Below are positions 1 to 8,175 of a DNA stretch of 64,000 bases, piece after piece. The translations under genes were made by a program, and so were the position numbers. The stretch is from CAINVV01 sp963663005 (GTDB taxonomy: Bacteria; Bacteroidota; Bacteroidia; Bacteroidales; Prolixibacteraceae), in assembly GCA_963663005.2 (NCBI GenBank), contig CAXXHH010000003.1:310001-374000 (forward strand). The letters run 5' to 3'. Under the pieces are notes generated by a model. That model was not told where the DNA came from. It saw nothing but the letters and a program-made list of their open reading frames with translations, and ran no database searches. How positions within the stretch are numbered: position 1 is the first letter of the stretch; every line of letters starts with the position of its first letter.

Positions 1-2
1 AC

Positions 3-3000
3 ATCGATAGTTTATATTACAACAACAATCGCATTGATTCCATATATCTAAACGGAACTGCCAGTAATAAAAGTTATAACGGTCAGCTTACCGTTAATGA
101 CGACAAAATCAAATTCAAATTTTCAGGGATGGCCAACCTGGAAGGAGCAACGCCGGCATTCAATTTTTCATCGAGTGTAAAAATGGTTAACCTGAATGTA
201 TTCGGATTGGACCAAATACACAAGGATGCTGTCGGTTCATTTGATATGGAGGCCAATTTTATGGGGAAAAACATTGATGATTTAAACGGATCTATCGATG
301 TCAAACAGATGAAACTATCGAGAGATGGTAAGACTTTTGATGTGAAGGCGCTAAATTTAAATACAACTAACTCCGTCGATAAGAATACGATCACCCTCCG
401 GTCTGACATTGCCGATATTGATATTATTGGGAAATACCGGTTTTTGGAAATTGGAAATACGTTGCGCGATTACCTGCAATTCTATTTGCCTTCAGCCAAC
501 CTTCCATTTCCGAAGGAGGGTACTACGGGCAACAATGTATTCAACTTCGACATAACTGTAAAAAAACCCGAAGTATTGACGTATTTTTTTATGCCTGACA
601 TCCTTCCAAAATCCGCAATAGTAATGAAGGGAGAGATTAACTCAGTCAAAAAAAGTCTTAATTTTTTATGTACATCCAAGAATATCTCGTATCGGAATTA
701 CCATGCCCAAGGACTCACCTTCTCCTCCAGAAATGATGGCAACAAATGGTTTCTCAGGCTAGGTTTGGATAAAGCCTCGCTTGGCGAAAACTACAGTATA
801 GAGAATGTTTCATTGAATAATGCCTTATATAATGACACCTTACAAACCAGCTTTGCGTGGGGAAACAGCGATAAAAAGACATATAGCGGGAAAGTAGATG
901 TGGAAGGTCATTTTTCTCGAAATTCAGACGGAATGGGGATGGCCGATTATCTCTTAAAACCGTCAAACATTTTAGTTGCGGACACTTTGTGGCAATTTGA
1001 TTCGAGTAAGATACACGTTGATTCGACGAAAATAGTCGTTGACAATTTCAATCTGCATCATGGAGAAGAATATTTTCAAATTCATGGTCTGTTGTCGGAC
1101 AACCCGGCTGATAAGCTAAAAATTGAATTGAGTAAAATCAATCTTGGATTTTTCGACCTTGTCTCGAAGCAGGAAACTGGTATTGAGGGAGCGCTGAGCG
1201 GTTCTACTGAAATTGCAGATATAAATAATTCCTTCTTTTTGAACAGCAAATTACTGATCAGCAATTTTCATTACTACAAAGATCTGTACGGCGATGTCTT
1301 GTTAGACAATAGCTGGAATAAAGAGGAACAACGACTATACACTTCTATAAGACTCAACAAGAAAGATAAGACATCATTGTTAATCAAAGGATTTTATACC
1401 CCTAAAACCGATTCGCTGAATTACAATGCACGACTGACGGACTTTGCCCTGGAAACCATCTTCCCATTCCTGAAAAGCTTTTCGAACGGTGTCAGTGGCT
1501 ATGGAAATGGCTCAGTTGCCATAACAGGTACGCTCGAAAATCCCTGTTTTATTGGCAAGGTTGACGTAAAAGAGGGGAAGATCGGCGTTGATTATACCAA
1601 GGTAGTCTATTCGTTCGACCATCCGGTCGAATTTTCAAGAGATTCAATCGTATTCAGAAAGATCACTTTGCGTGATAACGAAAATAACACCGCTCTGCTG
1701 GACGGATTCATCACACATAGAATGTTTGGACAGTTAAAATATCATATTGGACTGAAGACGAATCGGATCGAAGCCCTAAAAACGACTCTTGCTGATAATT
1801 CATTGTTTTACGGCGAAGCGCATTGTAGTGGTGATGTTCTGATTACGGGAGCCGGCGAACGCATAAAAATGGATCTGAATGTCAGGACGGAAGAAGGAAC
1901 GCAAATCGTTATTCCGCTTGAAACTCCGGCATCTGCAGCCGAAAATAATATCATACGGTTCGTTAACACGGATACTTCTTCAGCTAATATTCCCGCTGTT
2001 GTTGCCACGCCGCGCAATGATTCCTTTGATATGAACCTGAATATCACGGCTACACCTGCAGCAAAAATTCAGATTTTGTTTAACTCCACGCTCGGTGATG
2101 TCATCTCCGGTCAGGGTTCGGGGAATCTTCGCATGGTATACGACCAGCAAGACAATTTCACCATGTTTGGTAACTACACTATAGATAAGGGGGATTACTT
2201 GTTTACCCTCCAGAACGTGATTGGCAAAAAATTCAAACTGGAAGAAGGGGGTACTATTACCTGGAACGGAGATCCCTACGAAGCCATTCTGGATCTGAAT
2301 GCCGTATATAACTTGAAGGCATCTATCAAAAGTTTGTTGGCGGATTCATACAAAAATGAGAACACCAGCAGAATACCGGTTCAATGCAAAATCAACCTTT
2401 CCCATAAATTACTCAATCCCACCCTCAAGTTTGATATATTCTTTCCAACTGCCGATGAAAGGACGAAAGATGAATTACAGCAATTCATCAGTACCCAGGA
2501 TGATATTAATCGGCAGATGCTGACACTTTTGTTGATTGGTCAATTCTACACTCCCGAATATATTCGTGGCCGGACAGATACTCAGGCAAATACAGGAGCA
2601 TTAGTTGGTGCCACGACATCCGAAATGCTCTCCAGTCAGCTGTCGAACTGGCTCTCCCAAATTATCAGCAATTTCGATGTTGGCTTCAATTACCGACCAG
2701 GGGATCAATTAAATACAAATCAGATGGAGTTTGCCCTGAGTACCCAGATTTTCGACGACCGGGTCACAATCAACGGGAACATAGGTAATAACAGTAATCT
2801 GCAAACCAATACAACCCGCTCTGTCGTTGGAGAAATCGAAGTGTTTATTAAGCTGATAAAATCCGGGAAGCTGCAGTTAAAGGTCTACAACAGAGCAAAT
2901 ACAGATATGACATATGACACTGCGCCCTACAAGCAAGGTGTCGGATTCTCGTACCGCGAAAGTTTCAATTCTTTACGTGATCTTTTTCTCCACCGCCGCG

Positions 3001-3050
3001 AAAAAAAGCTGCAGCAATTAAAAACAACAGAAGATAATGCCACTAACTAA
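3..3050 (+). CDS. tamB: TamB-like translocation/assembly protein, 3' part (start lies outside window)
   Basis: The frame is open from the first complete codon at position 3, so the true start is upstream and about 1015 residues of the C-terminal part are visible. The long repetitive beta-rich body and the last 400 or so residues resemble the TamB C-terminal domain (DUF490), an inner-membrane-anchored periplasmic protein that works with the Omp85 protein TamA in outer-membrane protein or lipid transport. There is no signal peptide because the N-terminus is missing. The stop codon TAA (3048-3050) is intact and is immediately followed by an insertion sequence, so the protein is not truncated at its C-terminus. 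The family assignment rests on overall composition, length and C-terminal pattern rather than a short motif. Confidence 0.8.
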   Translation: MDSLYYNNNRIDSIYLNGTASNKSYNGQLTVNDDKIKFKFSGMANLEGATPAFNFSSSVKMVNLNVFGLDQIHKDAVGSFDMEANFMGKNIDDLNGSIDVKQMKLSRDGKTFDVKALNLNTTNSVDKNTITLRSDIADIDIIGKYRFLEIGNTLRDYLQFYLPSANLPFPKEGTTGNNVFNFDITVKKPEVLTYFFMPDILPKSAIVMKGEINSVKKSLNFLCTSKNISYRNYHAQGLTFSSRNDGNKWFLRLGLDKASLGENYSIENVSLNNALYNDTLQTSFAWGNSDKKTYSGKVDVEGHFSRNSDGMGMADYLLKPSNILVADTLWQFDSSKIHVDSTKIVVDNFNLHHGEEYFQIHGLLSDNPADKLKIELSKINLGFFDLVSKQETGIEGALSGSTEIADINNSFFLNSKLLISNFHYYKDLYGDVLLDNSWNKEEQRLYTSIRLNKKDKTSLLIKGFYTPKTDSLNYNARLTDFALETIFPFLKSFSNGVSGYGNGSVAITGTLENPCFIGKVDVKEGKIGVDYTKVVYSFDHPVEFSRDSIVFRKITLRDNENNTALLDGFITHRMFGQLKYHIGLKTNRIEALKTTLADNSLFYGEAHCSGDVLITGAGERIKMDLNVRTEEGTQIVIPLETPASAAENNIIRFVNTDTSSANIPAVVATPRNDSFDMNLNITATPAAKIQILFNSTLGDVISGQGSGNLRMVYDQQDNFTMFGNYTIDKGDYLFTLQNVIGKKFKLEEGGTITWNGDPYEAILDLNAVYNLKASIKSLLADSYKNENTSRIPVQCKINLSHKLLNPTLKFDIFFPTADERTKDELQQFISTQDDINRQMLTLLLIGQFYTPEYIRGRTDTQANTGALVGATTSEMLSSQLSNWLSQIISNFDVGFNYRPGDQLNTNQMEFALSTQIFDDRVTINGNIGNNSNLQTNTTRSVVGEIEVFIKLIKSGKLQLKVYNRANTDMTYDTAPYKQGVGFSYRESFNSLRDLFLHRREKKLQQLKTTEDNATN

Positions 3051-3076
3051 TGTCTCGTCCTGAAATAGCGATACAC
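3051..3076 (+). repeat. Left terminal inverted repeat of the IS3-family element
   Basis: This 26-bp end starts TGTCTCGTCC and ends GCGATACAC. Read against the reverse complement of 4418-4443 it matches at 21 of 26 positions, including the block AGCGATACA. Confidence 0.9.
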
Positions 3077-3089
3077 AAAAAGTAAAGCT

Positions 3090-3524
3090 ATGGAGGAAGA
3101 ATTTGGGAAAGAGTATGTTAAGCGTACGCAAAAGGATTATTCAATGTCCTTTAAATTGCAGATTGTTCACGAAGTTGAACAGGGAGAAATGACCGCAACA
3201 GAAGCCAGCAATAAGTATGGCATACAAGGGTCACACACGGTTGTTCATTGGGTTCGAAAATATGGTAGTTTTGATTGGGACAATCAAACGTCATTAAATA
3301 TGCCCAAATCGAAGGACCAAAAGCTCCTGGAGTTGGAACAGCGAGTAAAACTTTTGGAAAAGCAAAAAGCATTTTTGGAGAAGCAAGTTGAGAATGCCGA
3401 TAAAAAAGTGATCTTCTTTGACATGATGATCGACATGGCAGAACAAGAGTTTAAAATTCCAATACGAAAAAACTCCTTACCCGAGCAATCGACCGATTCC
3501 GAAAAGAAAGCAAAGAAACGATAG
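3090..3524 (+). CDS. IS3-family transposase OrfA
   Basis: OrfA is 144 residues. The N-terminal half has a helix-turn-helix of the Tnp/IS150 type (about residues 15-60, around SFKLQIVHEVEQGEMTATEA), which would bind the inverted repeats. Residues 75-115 form a leucine-zipper-like coiled coil. It overlaps the OrfB frame, which lies at -1 relative to it. The overlap contains the heptamer A AAA AAC at 3467-3473 with phasing correct for -1 slippage, so the active transposase is probably an OrfAB fusion and OrfA alone a regulator. Confidence 0.9.
   Translation: MEEEFGKEYVKRTQKDYSMSFKLQIVHEVEQGEMTATEASNKYGIQGSHTVVHWVRKYGSFDWDNQTSLNMPKSKDQKLLELEQRVKLLEKQKAFLEKQVENADKKVIFFDMMIDMAEQEFKIPIRKNSLPEQSTDSEKKAKKR
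3467..3473 (+). promoter_or_regulatory. Candidate -1 ribosomal frameshift site in the transposase
   Basis: The heptamer AAAAAAC is phased as A AAA AAC in the OrfA frame (CGA AAA AAC). After a -1 slip the ribosome enters the OrfB frame, which is open from 3455. The overlap window is 3455-3524. No stimulatory structure was verified. Confidence 0.55.
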
Positions 3525-3538
3525 TTTCTACCTGTGAA

Positions 3539-4393
3539 TTGCTCGGGTTAGATAGACAGGTTTATTACCGTAAAAAGCGTTCAAAATCAAAGCGTCAGCA
3601 TACTGCCACAAAGGTGGTCCGTCTTGTACGGGGGGTTCGTAGGCAAATGCCACGAATTGGGACTCGAAAGCTTCATTATTTATTGGAAGAGCCCCTCAGG
3701 GAACTAGGAGTTGGCCGGGATAAACTGTTTGCTATCCTAAAAGCCAATCACTTGATTATAAAACCTAAGAGGAGCTATAGAACAACGACGAACTCTCACC
3801 ACCGGTTCCACAAGCATAAGAATCTGGTTGAACAAATACAGCTAACCAGGCCGGAGCAGGTATGGGTTTCAGATATCACTTATATTGGAAATAGGAACAA
3901 ACACTGTTATCTGGCATTAGTTACCGATGCCTATTCCAAGAAGGTGGTTGGGCACGATCTGTCAAATAGTTTAGGAGTTGACGGCACCCTGAGGGCATTG
4001 AATATGGCTGTCAAGAAACGGGAATATAAGAATGAACCATTGATTCACCACTCTGATCGAGGAATACAATATTGCTGTGATCAGTACCAGAATCTGCTTG
4101 TGAAAAGAAAGATAAAATGTAGTATGACTGAGAGCTACGATCCATATGCAAATGCAGTAGCTGAACGAGTGAATGGCATCCTAAAAGAGGAATTTCAACT
4201 GGAACAATATAATGTTGACATGGACACTATGAAGAAACTTGTAAATGACAGTATACATGTTTATAACAACAAGCGCCCCCATTACTCATGCTACATGCTT
4301 ACACCCGCACAAATGCATCGTCAAAAAACGGTAAAAATAAGAACCTATAAAAAAGCAGATGGTTTCAAGGCTAGCCTTGAAACCATCTATTAA
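3539..4393 (+). CDS. IS3-family transposase OrfB (DDE integrase domain)
   Basis: This is a retroviral-integrase-type catalytic domain of about 284 residues. The DDE triad is visible as D in VWVSDITYIG, D in HHSDRGIQY and E in NAVAERVNG. The frame can start at TTG 3539 but is open back to 3455, inside orfA, and the residues before 3539 (ETIVSTCELLG) look like normal OrfB sequence. The natural product is therefore most likely a frameshifted OrfAB that joins at 3467-3473. It ends 25 bp before the right inverted repeat. No internal stop or missing catalytic residue is seen. Confidence 0.92.
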   Translation: MLGLDRQVYYRKKRSKSKRQHTATKVVRLVRGVRRQMPRIGTRKLHYLLEEPLRELGVGRDKLFAILKANHLIIKPKRSYRTTTNSHHRFHKHKNLVEQIQLTRPEQVWVSDITYIGNRNKHCYLALVTDAYSKKVVGHDLSNSLGVDGTLRALNMAVKKREYKNEPLIHHSDRGIQYCCDQYQNLLVKRKIKCSMTESYDPYANAVAERVNGILKEEFQLEQYNVDMDTMKKLVNDSIHVYNNKRPHYSCYMLTPAQMHRQKTVKIRTYKKADGFKASLETIY

Positions 4394-4417
4394 TTAATTA
4401 ATTTCGTCCTGTTAAAC

Positions 4418-4443
4418 CTGTATCGCTTTTTTAGGACTAGTCA
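4418..4443 (-). repeat. Right terminal inverted repeat of the IS3-family element
   Basis: This is the reverse-complement partner of 3051-3076. The outermost CA at 4442-4443 is followed directly by the TAA copy at 4444-4446, which duplicates the tamB stop codon. Confidence 0.9.
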
Positions 4444-4543
4444 TAATGTGGAATTAATTTCTAATTTTGCCATAGACCCAAAATTTTGAGTCGCAAACGG
4501 ATTATCGTGATTCAGAAGTGGTAAATTTTAGCTCATCGAATTT

Positions 4544-5452
4544 ATGACATGGACTGAAAGTCAAAGAAACGGAGTACTGTATACCGTGCTTATCCACGCA
4601 GGTATCCTGCTGACTCTTTTGATGTTTACCCTATCGGCCGATATAAAACTTCAATCGAACGAAGGGTTACTTGTCGATTTTGGTTATTCCGAAACGGGTA
4701 AGGGTGAGGAAGAACCGTCTGCCGTATATTCGAAAAATGACAACATTTACAAACCCCCTGTTCAGGCCGCGCAAAAGGCCACAGCTGCCCCCGCACCCGC
4801 ATTTAAGCAAAGTGAAATTAAGGAAGAAAATCTGCTGACGCAGGAACATGAACCTTCGGTGGCGCTTCGTACCGCGAAAACGCCGAAGAAAGTCGTTGAA
4901 AAGAAGGTCGTTGATCCGACCATCGAACTGGAGAAAAAAAAGAAACAGGAGCAACTAGCACAACAACGACTTGAAGAACAAAAATTACAGAAGAAGCTCA
5001 AGGAAGAAGAGACCATCGGAAATATCAATTCGAGGGTTAAAAATGCGTTTGGAGGCGGCCTGACAGACAACGGATCGACCTCAAAAGGAGAAGGAATAAC
5101 CTACGGACCAGGTAACCAGGGTGATCCGAACGGACAGCCCGGAGTCAAAAGATATGGACCCGGCGGGGGAACGGGAAATAACATATCCTATAATCTCTCC
5201 GGCCGTCAGGCTCGTTCTCTGCCAAAACCTGCCTATCCGGGCAATGAAGGCGGCATCGTGGTCGTAGAGGTTACGGTAGACAAACTTGGTAAAGTGTCGG
5301 CTGTTAGAGGAGGCATCTTCGGCTCCACATCAAGCGATCCGGATTTACTGGAAGCCGCCACAAAGGCCGCAAGAGCAGCTAAATTCAACGTTGACGATAA
5401 TGCTCCTGCCTTTCAGAAAGGTACAATCACCTATCATTTCGTACTTCAATAA
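4544..5452 (+). CDS. TonB-like energy transducer / TonB-family protein
   Basis: The protein is 302 residues with one N-terminal membrane segment (about 9-29), then a Pro/Lys/Glu-rich periplasmic linker that includes a charged coiled coil (about 120-155, EKKKKQEQLAQQRLEEQK) and a Gly-rich stretch. It ends in a TonB-type C-terminal fold (about 225-302: VVVEVTVDKLGKVSAV and ending ITYHFVLQ). Proteins of this shape transfer proton-motive energy from ExbB/ExbD to outer-membrane receptors. No exbBD genes lie in the window. The gene was probably next to tamB before the insertion sequence entered. A TolA-like role cannot be excluded. Confidence 0.75.
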   Translation: MTWTESQRNGVLYTVLIHAGILLTLLMFTLSADIKLQSNEGLLVDFGYSETGKGEEEPSAVYSKNDNIYKPPVQAAQKATAAPAPAFKQSEIKEENLLTQEHEPSVALRTAKTPKKVVEKKVVDPTIELEKKKKQEQLAQQRLEEQKLQKKLKEEETIGNINSRVKNAFGGGLTDNGSTSKGEGITYGPGNQGDPNGQPGVKRYGPGGGTGNNISYNLSGRQARSLPKPAYPGNEGGIVVVEVTVDKLGKVSAVRGGIFGSTSSDPDLLEAATKAARAAKFNVDDNAPAFQKGTITYHFVLQ

Positions 5453-5678
5453 GGACGAAAGAAGAATGCTGAAGGAGCAGATGAATCCAATCTAAAAATC
5501 GCGTATAAATTTCACATTCTTCTCCTTCAAATCGACAAATATTACCTTCTTCTTATACCGTTCGCAGCAGACAAGTCATTATTTCACCCAAAGCTTTCAG
5601 TCTTCCTCCCTCATCTTATGGGTAATATAAATTTAACAATGAATTTATCTGCCTGATTCATAGCGCTGAATAATTGAC

Positions 5679-5686
5679 TATCTTTG
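5679..5686 (+). promoter_or_regulatory. Bacteroidota -7 promoter box upstream of typA
   Basis: TATCTTTG followed by CAC matches the TAnnTTTG consensus and sits 16 nt before the typA start codon. No convincing -33 TTTG is seen. The remainder of the 5453-5702 gap shows no other feature. Confidence 0.6.
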
Positions 5687-5702
5687 CACCCAAATTTATT
5701 AG

Positions 5703-7505
5703 ATGCGAAAAATAAGAAATATTGCTATTATTGCCCACGTCGACCACGGTAAAACCACCCTGGTTGATAAGATGATTCTTCATTCAAATATCTTCAGATC
5801 CAATCAGAACCCAGGGGAATTAATCCTCGACAGCAATGATTTGGAGCGTGAAAGAGGAATAACCATCCTGGCAAAAAACGTTTCGGTAGTTTACAAAGGG
5901 ATTAAGATTAATATCATCGATACCCCTGGTCACTCCGACTTTGGAGGCGAAGTTGAACGGGTATTGAATATGGCAGACGGAGTTCTTTTGCTGGTAGATG
6001 CCTTCGAAGGAACCATGCCGCAAACGAGATTTGTACTTCAGAAAGCGATAGAACTTGGATTGAAACCGATTGTGGTTGTCAATAAAGTTGATAAGCCAAA
6101 CTGTAGACCCGATGTCGTACACGAACAGGTATTTGAATTGATGTACAGCCTGGATGCTTCTGAAGATCAATTGGATTTTCCTACTATCTACGGTTCTGCC
6201 AAACAAAACTGGATGAGCACCGACTGGAAAACGCCAACGGATAATATTGAACCACTTTTCGATGCCATTCTGGAGCATATACCTGCGCCCCCTGAAAATG
6301 AGGGAACACCTCAAATGTTGATTACCTCGCTGGATTATTCCAAGTATATCGGTCGGATTGCCATCGGCAGAATTCACCGTGGGGAAGTAAAGGAAGGTAT
6401 GAATGTTTCGCTGGTAAAACGCGATGGAACCATTACCCGCTCCAAGATCAAAGAGTTGCACGTATTTACCGGACTTGGTCGCGAAAAAGTTGCAACAGCC
6501 CTGAACGGAGATATTTGTGCCCTGGTCGGTATCGACGATTTTGAAATCGGGGATACCGTTTGTGATTACGAAAATCCGGAAGCACTCGATCCAATCGATG
6601 TTGATGAGCCAACCATGAGCATGTTGTTTACTATTAACAACTCTCCATTCTATGGAAAAGAGGGCAAATATGTAACCAGCCGACATATCCACGAACGTCT
6701 CGAACGTGAACTGGAGAAAAACCTTGCGCTGCGCGTTGAACCAACGGATTCTGCAGATTCATGGAATGTGAACGGCCGCGGCGTATTGCATCTTTCTGTA
6801 CTGATCGAAACCATGCGGAGAGAAGGATACGAATTGCAAGTTGGTCAGCCACAGGTATTGTATAAAGAAATTGATGGCGAACGTTGTGAGCCAATTGAAT
6901 TACTGGATATTGATCTTCCCGCAGAGATGGCTGGAACTGCTATCGACTTCGTCACACGCCGCAAGGGTGAGATGATCAATATGGAGCATAAAGGCGATCG
7001 TACCCACCTCGAATTTCACGTTCCATCGAGGGGTATTATCGGATTGCGTACCAACTTGCTTACTGCGACACAGGGTGAAGCGGTTATGTCGCATCGGTTC
7101 TTGCAGTATGACAAATACAAAGGTCCAATCGAAACGCGTATTAATGGGTCTCTGATCGCGATGGAAACGGGAACTGCGTTTGCCTACTCTATCGGTAAAC
7201 TTCAGGACAGAGGCAGATATTTCATTGAACCTCAGGATGAGATTTACGAAGGACAGGTTTGCGGTGAAAATAACCGTGAAGGAGACATGGTACTCAACCT
7301 CACAAAACCTAAGAAGCTCACCAACATGCGGGCATCGGGTTCCGATGATAAAATTCGGTTGACACCTGCCACAAAATTTAGTCTGGAAGAGGCTCTCGAG
7401 TATATCCAAAAGGACGAATATGTAGAGGTAACTCCAAAATCAATCCGTTTAAGAAAGATTATGCTGAACGAAATCGATCGAAAACGATCCTCAAAAAGCA
7501 ATTAG
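5703..7505 (+). CDS. typA: Ribosome-associated translational GTPase TypA/BipA
   Basis: The protein is 600 residues, the normal length of the family. GTPase motifs are clear: G1 AHVDHGKTTL (about 11-20), G3 DTPGH (73-77) and G4 NKVD (127-130). They are followed by EF-Tu/EF-G domain II and III sequences and the BipA-specific C-terminal domain. It is a cytoplasmic GTPase that binds the ribosome and supports ribosome assembly and stress adaptation. It is a single-gene unit with its own promoter box (5679-5686) and a strong terminator (7533-7568). Confidence 0.97.
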   Translation: MRKIRNIAIIAHVDHGKTTLVDKMILHSNIFRSNQNPGELILDSNDLERERGITILAKNVSVVYKGIKINIIDTPGHSDFGGEVERVLNMADGVLLLVDAFEGTMPQTRFVLQKAIELGLKPIVVVNKVDKPNCRPDVVHEQVFELMYSLDASEDQLDFPTIYGSAKQNWMSTDWKTPTDNIEPLFDAILEHIPAPPENEGTPQMLITSLDYSKYIGRIAIGRIHRGEVKEGMNVSLVKRDGTITRSKIKELHVFTGLGREKVATALNGDICALVGIDDFEIGDTVCDYENPEALDPIDVDEPTMSMLFTINNSPFYGKEGKYVTSRHIHERLERELEKNLALRVEPTDSADSWNVNGRGVLHLSVLIETMRREGYELQVGQPQVLYKEIDGERCEPIELLDIDLPAEMAGTAIDFVTRRKGEMINMEHKGDRTHLEFHVPSRGIIGLRTNLLTATQGEAVMSHRFLQYDKYKGPIETRINGSLIAMETGTAFAYSIGKLQDRGRYFIEPQDEIYEGQVCGENNREGDMVLNLTKPKKLTNMRASGSDDKIRLTPATKFSLEEALEYIQKDEYVEVTPKSIRLRKIMLNEIDRKRSSKSN

Positions 7506-7532
7506 CAGTCATAATATTTGACGATTTTTATA

Positions 7533-7568
7533 AAAAAAATCCGATTCTGAAAAGAGTCGGATTTTTTT
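7533..7568 (+). terminator. Intrinsic terminator after typA
   Basis: A 15-bp stem (AAAAAAATCCGATTC pairing with GAGTCGGATTTTTTT, one G-U) encloses a 6-nt loop and ends in a T run. It lies 28 nt after the typA stop. The A run on its left makes it potentially bidirectional. Confidence 0.85.
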
Positions 7569-7630
7569 ATGCCTAATAAATTTCTGACATTCAATAACTT
7601 AAAAAATAATCATAAAATATTTTAAAATTT

Positions 7631-7657
7631 ATGGTACTATGTGTTGCATAGTACCAT
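7631..7657. promoter_or_regulatory. Perfect palindrome, candidate PadR operator 1
   Basis: ATGGTACTATG and CATAGTACCAT are perfect 11-bp inverted arms separated by 5 bp. The site lies just upstream of the TATATTTG box at 7668-7675. Half of it recurs at 7699-7708. Confidence 0.55.
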
Positions 7658-7667
7658 ATTTAATATA

Positions 7668-7675
7668 TATATTTG
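7668..7675 (+). promoter_or_regulatory. Bacteroidota -7 promoter box for padR-pspC operon
   Basis: TATATTTG matches TAnnTTTG. It lies between two GGTAC-centred palindromes, an arrangement that would let a dimeric repressor block RNA polymerase. The leader to the padR ATG would be about 90 nt. Confidence 0.5.
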
Positions 7676-7698
7676 TATCGCCTACTTCAGTGTAATGG

Positions 7699-7708
7699 AT
7701 GGTACCAT
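7699..7708. promoter_or_regulatory. Candidate PadR operator 2 (ATGGTACCAT palindrome)
   Basis: This 10-bp perfect palindrome shares the ATGGTAC/GTACCAT half-sites with the longer palindrome at 7631-7657. It lies downstream of the -7 box, inside the likely 5' leader. Confidence 0.45.
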
Positions 7709-7769
7709 ATAGATACTAATAGAACGAAAAGTAGCCCATTTTTATTTTAACATATTAATTGAAGCTAAA

Positions 7770-8099
7770 ATGAACATCGACAATTCAAAAGCACAAATGA
7801 GGAAAGGCATCCTGGAGTATTGCATACTTCTGATCCTTTCCAAAAAGCCTTTGTATGCTTCAGACATCATAGGCGAGCTGAAAACAGCTCAAATGATTGT
7901 GGTAGAGGGAACACTCTATCCGCTGCTTACCAGACTTAAAAATGACGAGTACCTTTCTTATCGCTGGGAAGAGTCTCTTCAGGGTCCACCGCGTAAATAC
8001 TACGAACTTACCCCAACAGGTGAAAAATTTCTTTCCGAATTGGAAATCTCCTGGGCTGAGCTAGTTGATGCAATTGAGAGGTTAAAAGAGAAGAGTTAG
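7770..8099 (+). CDS. PadR-family transcriptional regulator
   Basis: The protein is 109 residues. It shows the PadR winged helix: GILEYCILLILSKKPLYASDIIGEL (helices 1-3), VVEGTLYPLLTRL (recognition helix and wing entry) and GPPRKYYELTPTGEKFL (wing). This is the small PadR-2 type with one C-terminal dimerisation helix. Such proteins are dimeric repressors that usually control their own operon, and palindromes flank the promoter here. It is followed 76 bp downstream by a PspC-domain protein, the standard Bacteroidota partner, which points to envelope-stress control. The inducer is unknown. Confidence 0.93.
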   Translation: MNIDNSKAQMRKGILEYCILLILSKKPLYASDIIGELKTAQMIVVEGTLYPLLTRLKNDEYLSYRWEESLQGPPRKYYELTPTGEKFLSELEISWAELVDAIERLKEKS

Positions 8100-8175
8100 A
8101 GGATAGAGAAATGCTGCTATCCAACATAACAAAATCAAATCAGAAAATAGTACAACCAAGATAAACATCAAAAAA

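Larger units (their letters stand above)
3051..4443 (+). mobile_element. IS3-family insertion sequence (IS150-like), apparently complete
   Basis: The element is 1393 bp, bounded by 26-bp imperfect terminal inverted repeats (21 of 26 identical) that begin TG and end CA. It carries two overlapping frames, a helix-turn-helix OrfA and a DDE OrfB, which is the normal IS3-family layout. A 3-bp direct repeat TAA flanks it (3048-3050 and 4444-4446), the short target duplication expected of this family. Both ORFs and both ends are undamaged, so the copy may still be active. Insertion is at the tamB stop codon, with the stop preserved. Confidence 0.93.

Noticed and set aside
5820..6692. Long open frame (about 290 codons) antisense to typA
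   Set aside because: It lies wholly inside a strongly conserved gene, has no family resemblance, and its codon pattern mirrors typA; a shadow frame.
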